Part shown: positions 1 through 5,215 of the stretch, in pieces | How positions within the stretch are numbered: position 1 is the first letter of the stretch | Layout of the letters: each line of letters opens with the position of its first letter | Assembly: GCA_000715605.1 (NCBI GenBank) | Contig: KL568639.1 | Coordinates: forward strand, 2,800-8,014 | Reading direction: 5' to 3' | Length of the DNA stretch: 5,215 bases | Origin: Streptomyces speibonae | Lineage (GTDB): Bacteria; Actinomycetota; Actinomycetes; Streptomycetales; Streptomycetaceae | Notes under the pieces: model-generated | The model's database searches: none | What the model was told of the DNA's origin: nothing | What the model saw: only the letters and a program-made list of their open reading frames with translations | Position numbers and translations under genes: made by a program

Positions 1-521
1 GTTCCGGCCGCGGCGCCCCCGGTTGCCGCCCTGCCGGCGGTACCCGGCGCGGCCCCTTCCCGGGAGGTGTCGCCCCGGCGCCCGGCCAGGCCGGCCGCGC
101 CCGCCGCCCCTGCCGCTCCAGCCGCCCCTGCCGCTCCAGCGGTACCGGTCGTGTCCGGGCTTCCGCCGCGGTCGTCCTCTCCCGGTTCGGCCAGGACCGA
201 GTCCCAGTTGATGCCGTAGTACTCGTACAGGCGCTGCTCCTCGTCCACCGACAGGTGGCCGCCCGCGTCGATGTCCACGCTGGGGGCGTTCCTGATCTTC
301 TCCTTGCGGTAGGGCACCTCGAGGTGGTCCTTGACCAGGGCGGCGTCACGGATGGGTACGAACGACTCGCTGGAGCCGAACATGCCGGTTTTGACGGTCA
401 CCCACTCGGGGCGTCCGCTCGCGTCGTCGAGGAAGACGTGCTTCGCGTCGCCGATCTTGTTGCCGTCCCCGTCGTACACGGGGTGATCCAGGAGGATCGA
501 GATCTCTTCGCGGGTGATCAT
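1..521 (-). CDS. PRC-barrel domain protein with Ala/Gly-rich linker, partial (C-terminus off the left edge)
   Basis: The reading frame starts at ATG 521 (MITREEISILL) and stays open for 173 codons to the window edge. Residues 1-75 or so read as a PRC-barrel: a short strand-turn start (HPVYDGDGNKIGDAKHVFLD), then a segment like EWVTVKTGMFG and a FVPIRDA segment, as in stand-alone bacterial PRC-barrel proteins. Residues about 91-112 (VDEEQRLYEYYGINWDSV) are a conserved-looking tail of this family in actinobacteria. From about residue 113 the chain becomes acidic and then Ala/Gly-rich, with an AAG triplet repeat near 129-145, a likely flexible linker. In streptomycetes such proteins often continue into a DUF2382 (YsnF/AvaK-type) domain; that part would lie outside the window, so this is inference. 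The start is supported by a GGGAGGG ribosome site 9 nt upstream. There is no signal peptide or membrane segment in the visible part. The precise function is unknown; a general-stress role is sometimes suggested for such proteins. Confidence 0.85.
   Translation of the reverse strand, partial: MITREEISILLDHPVYDGDGNKIGDAKHVFLDDASGRPEWVTVKTGMFGSSESFVPIRDAALVKDHLEVPYRKEKIRNAPSVDIDAGGHLSVDEEQRLYEYYGINWDSVLAEPGEDDRGGSPDTTGTAGAAGAAGAAGAAGAAGLAGRRGDTSREGAAPGTAGRAATGGAAAG
103..140. repeat. Tandem 18-bp repeat, about 2.1 copies, inside the PRC-protein linker
   Basis: Two adjacent perfect 18-bp copies (103-120 and 121-138; unit starts GCCGCCCCTGCCGCTCCA on the plus strand) are followed by two further matching bases. 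On the coding strand each unit encodes six residues of the Ala-Ala-Gly pattern, so gain or loss of a unit would keep the frame. The Ala/Gly triplet pattern extends beyond the DNA-level repeat using other codons. Confidence 0.85.
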
Positions 522-530
522 CTTCCATCA

Positions 531-537
531 CCCTCCC
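531..537 (-). promoter_or_regulatory. Ribosome binding site for the PRC-barrel gene
   Basis: GGGAGGG on the minus strand lies 9 nt before ATG 521. It decides between this start and the overlapping ATG at 528, which is in another frame and lacks such spacing. The PRC frame is the one that gives a recognisable protein. Confidence 0.7.
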
Positions 538-574
538 TTCGGGGTCGCTCTCCTCCGGTTCTCCTGATCAGCTC

Positions 575-629
575 ACGGAAAACGGTACAAACGCCACAAA
601 ATACACTTAATTTTCCACAGTGCTCACTG
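575..629 (-). promoter_or_regulatory. AT-rich putative promoter/operator region of the PRC-barrel gene
   Basis: This patch is strikingly AT-rich for the window. On the minus strand it contains possible -10 boxes TATTTT (603-598) and TACCGT (587-582), neither with a convincing TTGACA-like -35. Upstream of them is a perfect dyad, CAGTG-CT-CACTG (618-629), that could be an operator. A start near 590 would give a 5' leader of roughly 70 nt carrying the GGGAGGG ribosome site. No match to a named alternative-sigma consensus is clear. The position between a terminator and the start codon supports a promoter; the exact boxes are guesses. Confidence 0.4.
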
Positions 630-681
630 ACGGTCACCGCTCCCGCGCCCCGGGCCGGGGAAGCCGGGAGCGGACAAGCGA

Positions 682-717
682 GACGGGGCCGGAAGGAGCA
701 CCTCTTCCGGCCCCGTC
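682..717 (-). terminator. GC-rich hairpin, likely terminator of sdhCAB
   Basis: A perfect 14-bp stem (682-695 with 704-717, arm GACGGGGCCGGAAG) closes an 8-nt loop. It lies 70 nt past the sdhB stop and before the AT-rich promoter patch of the next gene. The sequence after it on the minus strand (TCTCGCTTGTCC) has no real U-tract, which is common for high-GC actinobacterial terminators. Because the stem is symmetric it could act on either strand, but only the leftward transcript is expected here. Confidence 0.75.
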
Positions 718-761
718 CGTCCGCGCTTCCGGCGAACGTCCGTCCAGCCCCTCGGGGCGGT

Positions 762-778
762 GCGGGGCGGGACCCCGC
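762..778 (-). terminator. Short hairpin directly after the sdhB stop, possible auxiliary terminator or 3' end stabiliser
   Basis: A 6-bp perfect stem (GCGGGG at 762-767 with CCCCGC at 773-778) has a 5-nt loop and lies 9 nt beyond the sdhB stop codon. Such short G/C stems occur by chance in this composition, so the call is weak. With the 682-717 stem it could form a two-part 3' end. Confidence 0.25.
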
Positions 779-787
779 CGGGGCGGG

Positions 788-1533
788 CTACCGCTTGCCC
801 GCCTTGCGGGTGGCCCGCAGCCACTCCTTGTTCATGCCGGTGATGGAGGTGAGCGGAATGCCCTTGGGGCAGGCGGTCGCGCACTCGCCGGCCAGCGTGC
901 ACCCGCCGAAGCCCTCCTCGTCCATCTGCGCCACCATGTCAAGGACCCTGGTCTCCCGCTCGGGAGCGCCCTGCGGCAGCACGTTGAGGTGGTTGATCTT
1001 CGCCGAGGTGAACAGCATGGCCGCGCCGTTGGGGCAGGCCGCGACGCACGCGCCGCAGCCGATGCACTCCGCGTGCTCGAAGGCGAGGTCGGCGTCCGGC
1101 TTCGGCACGGGCGTGGCGTGCGCCTCGGGCGCGGATCCCGTGGGCGCGGTGACGTATCCGCCGGCCTGGATGATCCGGTCGAAGGCCGACCGGTCGACCA
1201 CCAGGTCCTTCACGACCGGGAAGGCGGACGCCCGCCACGGTTCGACATCGATGGTGTCGCCGTCGCTGAAGGACCGCATGTGCAGCTGGCAGGTGGTGGT
1301 GCGCTCGGGCCCGTGGGCGTCGCCGTTGATGACGAGCGAGCAGGCGCCGCAGATCCCCTCGCGGCAGTCGTGGTCGAAGGCGACCGGGTCCTCGCCCTTG
1401 AGGATGAGCTCCTCGTTGAGGGTGTCGAGCATCTCCAGGAAGGACATGTCGGGTGAGATGCCGTCCACCTCGTACGTGGACATGGCGCCGTCGGCGTCGG
1501 CGTTCTTCTGCCGCCAGACGCGCAGGGTGAGCT

Positions 1534-1537
<4 letters not shown>
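788..1537 (-). CDS. sdhB: Succinate dehydrogenase/fumarate reductase iron-sulfur subunit SdhB
   Basis: This 249-residue subunit passes electrons from the SdhA flavin to quinone at the membrane, on the cytoplasmic face of complex II. The N-terminal ferredoxin-like domain has the 2Fe-2S motif C58-x4-C63-x2-C66 (in [12 protein letters not shown]) plus C83. The C-terminal domain has C158-x2-C161-x2-C164-x3-C168-P and C213-x5-C219-x3-C223-P. By analogy with the E. coli protein, C158/C161/C164/C223 hold the 4Fe-4S cluster and C168/C213/C219 the 3Fe-4S cluster. All ten... eleven-minus-one accounting aside, each cluster has its full ligand set (four, four and three cysteines). The stretch [19 protein letters not shown] is typical of type B enzymes. 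Start ATG 1537 overlaps the sdhA stop as ATGA and has GGAG 6 nt upstream. The frame is open for 68 more codons upstream, but that part is antisense-like Arg/Pro-rich sequence inside sdhA and is not part of the protein. It is the last gene of sdhCAB. The short basic tail (RATRKAGKR) is unremarkable. Confidence 0.96.
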
Positions 1538-3483
<1,946 letters not shown>

Positions 3484-3484
3484 A

Positions 3485-4192
3485 TCAGCTCACCACTCCG
3501 GTCATGACGCCCACGGGGACGGCGATGAAACCGGCCGTGAGCAGCAGCGCGAGTACGTTGGCGGTGGTCTTCAGGGCACGGTCGCGGGCCCTGCTGCCGA
3601 CGCCGAGGGTCTGGGCGGCGCTCCAGAAGCCGTGGCGGATGTGCAGGCCGACGGCGAGCATCGCGACGATGTAGATGACATTGCCGTACCAGGTGGAGAA
3701 GGTGTCCACGACGTTCTGGTACGGCTTTCCGGTCTCGAAGCCGCCGGAGTGCACGGTGCCGGTGGTCAGGTCGAGGATGTGCCACACGATGAACAGCGCG
3801 AGGATGATGCCGCCCCAGCGCATGGTGCGCGTGGCGTAGCTCGTCCGTGCCTTCCTGTGCACGTACTTGCTGGGGCGCGCCTTGATGTCGCGGCGGCTGA
3901 GCTGGTACGCGGAGACGGCGTGCGCGACCACGGCGACGACGAGGACGACGCGGATCAGCCACAGCGTCCACTCGTAGTGCATGAACGGCTCGCCGATGGT
4001 GCGCAGCCAGTGGGCGTAGTGGTTGAACTCGCCGGCCCCGAAGAAGATCTTCAGATTCCCGATCATGTGGACGACCAGGTACAGCAGCATGGTCAGACCA
4101 CTGACCGCCATCACTGTCTTCTTGCCGACGGTCGAGTCCCACACGGTGCGTGCCATGGACGGCCGTCGGTCCGTCCGCGTTGCCAGAGCCAT
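3485..4192 (-). CDS. sdhC: Succinate dehydrogenase cytochrome b subunit SdhC (type B, five-helix, diheme)
   Basis: This 235-residue integral membrane anchor binds SdhAB to the cytoplasmic membrane and carries the quinone site and two b hemes. Five hydrophobic helices are visible at about 25-43, 74-97, 125-142, 168-190 and 210-232. Histidines H42 (VVHMIGNL), H91 (VVAHAVSAY), H138 (IVWHILDL) and H184 (GLHIRHGFW) sit one per helix in helices 1-4, the pattern of axial heme ligands in the B. subtilis and Wolinella enzymes. A single anchor of this size with no sdhD gene defines type B, as in the sdhCAB of Corynebacterium glutamicum. Such enzymes usually use menaquinone. ATG 4192 is chosen because it fits the inferred promoter and gives a short basic N-terminus ([12 protein letters not shown]). 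ATG 4156 (residue 13, MARTVWDS) is a possible alternative. The frame stays open upstream across the promoter and antisense to lysR, which is not coding. First gene of the operon. Confidence 0.94.
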   Translation of the reverse strand: MALATRTDRRPSMARTVWDSTVGKKTVMAVSGLTMLLYLVVHMIGNLKIFFGAGEFNHYAHWLRTIGEPFMHYEWTLWLIRVVLVVAVVAHAVSAYQLSRRDIKARPSKYVHRKARTSYATRTMRWGGIILALFIVWHILDLTTGTVHSGGFETGKPYQNVVDTFSTWYGNVIYIVAMLAVGLHIRHGFWSAAQTLGVGSRARDRALKTTANVLALLLTAGFIAVPVGVMTGVVS

Positions 4193-4200
4193 GTCACCAG

Positions 4201-4231
4201 ACGCTAGGGCCGGAAGGCCCCATCGGTCCAA
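4201..4231 (-). promoter_or_regulatory. Putative sdhCAB promoter
   Basis: On the minus strand TTGGAC (4231-4226) and TAGCGT (4206-4201) resemble -35 and -10 boxes, with a long 19-nt spacer. A start 7 nt past the last T of the -10 falls on A at 4194, two bases before ATG 4192, so the mRNA would have almost no leader. The non-ideal spacer would suit a promoter that needs an activator. A second TANNNT-type box, TACCAT (4240-4235), is an alternative but has no -35 and would put the LysR dyad near -33. Confidence 0.45.
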
Positions 4232-4252
4232 GACATGGTACGGCTCGATTCG

Positions 4253-4267
4253 ATAGGGGCTGCCTAT
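4253..4267. promoter_or_regulatory. LysR-type T-N11-A operator between sdhC and lysR
   Basis: ATAGG-GGCTG-CCTAT is a perfect 5-bp inverted repeat with T4254 and A4266 separated by exactly 11 bases, the classical LysR-family recognition form. It lies in the 84-bp divergent region. Its centre (4260) is about 66 bp upstream of the predicted sdhC start and 17 bp upstream of the lysR start codon, covering the lysR -10. This fits activation of sdhCAB and autorepression of lysR. A degenerate T-N11-A half-match at 4235-4249 could be the weaker activation site. Binding is inferred. Confidence 0.6.
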
Positions 4268-4270
4268 GAT
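4265..4270 (+). promoter_or_regulatory. Putative lysR -10 box of a leaderless transcript
   Basis: TATGAT is followed by six bases and then ATG 4277, so the expected start is the A of the start codon. No clear -35 is present. Only a weak GATGGG (4268-4273, 3 nt before the ATG) could serve as a ribosome site, which agrees with a leaderless mRNA. The box overlaps the right arm of the T-N11-A dyad. Confidence 0.45.
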
Positions 4271-4276
4271 GGGCCC

Positions 4277-5161
4277 ATGCAGTTCCAGCAGCTCCAGTAC
4301 TTCGTGGCCGTGGCCGAGACCCGGCACTTCACCCGGGCGGCCGAGCTGGTGCATGTCGCGCAGCCGTCGCTGTCGCAGCAGATCAAGGTGCTGGAGCGGG
4401 AGTTGGGGGCGGATCTGTTCCAGCGGGCGCGCGGGAACATCACGCTGACCGACGCGGGCGAGGCGCTGCTGCCGCTGGCCCGGCGGATCCTGGCGGACGC
4501 GGACACCGCGCGGCACGAGGTGCAGGAAGTGGCGCAGCTGCGGAGCGGGCGGGTGCGGCTGGGGGCCACGCCGAGCCTGTGCACCGGTCTGCTGCCGGAT
4601 GTGCTGCGCGCGTTCCACGACCGGTATCCGGGTGTCCGGCTGCTGATCGAGGAGGGCGGCTCGCACGATCTGGTGCGCGAGCTGGCGCGGGGGGCGCTGG
4701 ATCTCGCCCTGGTGGTGCTGCCGCTGCCGTCGCCGTCACCGGCGCTGACCACGGTGGAGCTGCTGCGGGAGGACCTGGTGGTGGTGTCGTCACCGGACGC
4801 CCCACGGCCGGGGCGGGGTCGCAGGGCCGTGCGCGTCGCCGATCTGGAGGGGGAGCGTCTTGTGATGTTCCGGCACGGCTACGACCTGCGGGAACTGACG
4901 GTGGCCGCGTGCCGGGCGGAGGGCTTCGAGCCGGAGTTCGCGGTGGAGGGCGGGGAGATGGACGCGGTGCTGGGGTTCGTGCGGGCGCGGCTGGGGGTGG
5001 CCGTGGTGCCGCGGATGGTGGCGGCCCGGTCGGGGCACGGGCTGCGGGTGACGCCGCTGGCCCGGCCGGGTCTGTACCGGGCCATCGCGCTGGCCCACCG
5101 CAGCGATGTGGCTCCGCCGCGGGCGGCACGGGAGTTGCAGCGGATGCTGCTGGAACGGTGA
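4277..5161 (+). CDS. LysR-family transcriptional regulator, divergent from sdhCAB
   Basis: This is a 294-residue LysR-type DNA-binding regulator of normal family length. Residues 1-60 form the winged helix-turn-helix (MQFQQLQYFVAVAE, then FTRAAELVHVAQPSLSQQIK and LERELGADLFQR), with the linker helix to about residue 88. Residues about 91-294 form the two-lobed effector domain, including LGATPSLCTGLLP (T98/S100 in the usual inducer-contact loop) and ELARGALDLALVVLP. Two cysteines, C102 and C212, do not match the OxyR redox pair by context, so OxyR is unlikely. The start is ATG 4277 because MQFQQLQYF is the usual LysR N-terminus; an in-frame ATG at 4235 would add 14 non-conserved residues and cross the operator. 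The divergent position and T-N11-A site point to control of sdhCAB and of itself. The effector is unknown; a TCA-cycle dicarboxylate is a guess from context. No TTA codon is seen in the gene. Confidence 0.93.
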   Translation: MQFQQLQYFVAVAETRHFTRAAELVHVAQPSLSQQIKVLERELGADLFQRARGNITLTDAGEALLPLARRILADADTARHEVQEVAQLRSGRVRLGATPSLCTGLLPDVLRAFHDRYPGVRLLIEEGGSHDLVRELARGALDLALVVLPLPSPSPALTTVELLREDLVVVSSPDAPRPGRGRRAVRVADLEGERLVMFRHGYDLRELTVAACRAEGFEPEFAVEGGEMDAVLGFVRARLGVAVVPRMVAARSGHGLRVTPLARPGLYRAIALAHRSDVAPPRAARELQRMLLER

Positions 5162-5175
5162 GGTGCGGGGAGGGA

Positions 5176-5198
5176 GGCGGGGGGTTTTCGCCCCCGCC
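5176..5198 (+). terminator. Hairpin terminator after lysR
   Basis: An 8-bp perfect stem, GGCGGGGG (5176-5183) with CCCCCGCC (5191-5198), closes the loop GTTTTCG, 14 nt after the lysR stop. Flanking GGGGAGGG and CCCCTTCCC runs could extend it imperfectly to about 5167-5208. No U-tract follows, as expected for high-GC genomes. Confidence 0.75.
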
Positions 5199-5215
5199 GC
5201 CCCTTCCCGTCCCGT

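Noticed and set aside
346..531. A 61-codon minus-strand frame starting at GTG 531.
   Set aside because: It is an Arg-rich shadow of the PRC-barrel frame, which starts at ATG 521 and gives a recognisable domain.
611..619. TTTTCCACA, one mismatch from a DnaA box.
   Set aside because: A single imperfect site with no cluster, no dnaA/dnaN/gyrB neighbours and a promoter-like setting gives no support for an origin.
747..758. GCCCC-TC-GGGGC inverted repeat after sdhB.
   Set aside because: A 2-nt loop is too tight for the full stem and such runs are common in this composition; the 682-717 hairpin is far stronger.
4207..4220. Inverted repeat GGGCC-GGAA-GGCCC between the sdhC -35 and -10, which shares GGGCCGGAAGG with the sdhB terminator arm.
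   Set aside because: Short G/C dyads and an 11-base match are plausible by chance in this composition. It could be an extra operator, but nothing else supports that.
4193..4666. Long N-terminal extension of SdhC (open frame up to 4666, 393 codons).
   Set aside because: The extra part is Arg/Gln/Pro-rich sequence antisense to lysR and crosses the divergent promoter. SdhC from 4192 already has the usual family length.

Overview
The window is very GC-rich, with strong G/C preference at third codon positions, almost no U-tracts after hairpins and tightly packed genes. With the mix of genes present this suggests an actinobacterium, most likely Streptomyces or a close relative. That is a judgement from composition and gene families, not from a database match.

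Layout, left to right. Positions 1-521 (minus) hold the N-terminal part of a PRC-barrel protein that runs off the left edge through an Ala/Gly-rich linker. Positions 522-787 are intergenic: an AT-rich, promoter-like patch for the PRC gene (about 575-629) lies next to a strong GC-rich hairpin (682-717) that probably ends the operon to its right. Positions 788-4192 (minus) hold a complete three-gene operon read leftward, sdhC-sdhA-sdhB, encoding a membrane succinate:quinone oxidoreductase (complex II). The junctions are a 1-nt gap (sdhC/sdhA) and an ATGA overlap (sdhA/sdhB), so translation is probably coupled. Positions 4193-4276 form a compact 84-bp divergent control region. Positions 4277-5161 (plus) hold a complete LysR-type regulator, followed by a hairpin terminator at 5176-5198.

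How the genes work together. SdhA carries covalent FAD and the dicarboxylate site. SdhB carries the 2Fe-2S, 4Fe-4S and 3Fe-4S clusters. SdhC is a single five-helix cytochrome b with four well-placed histidines for two hemes, which makes this a type B enzyme of the succinate:menaquinone oxidoreductase / fumarate reductase kind. The sequence cannot settle the direction of the reaction. The divergent LysR protein is the obvious candidate regulator: a perfect ATAGG-N5-CCTAT dyad of T-N11-A form overlaps the inferred lysR -10 box and sits near -66 of the inferred sdhC start, the classical LysR geometry. Both divergent transcripts are predicted to start at, or 2 nt before, their start codons.

I found no mobile element, CRISPR array, RNA gene, or sign of an undescribed system. 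The most interesting signals are the regulatory architecture between sdhC and lysR and the promoter/linker structure of the PRC-barrel gene.
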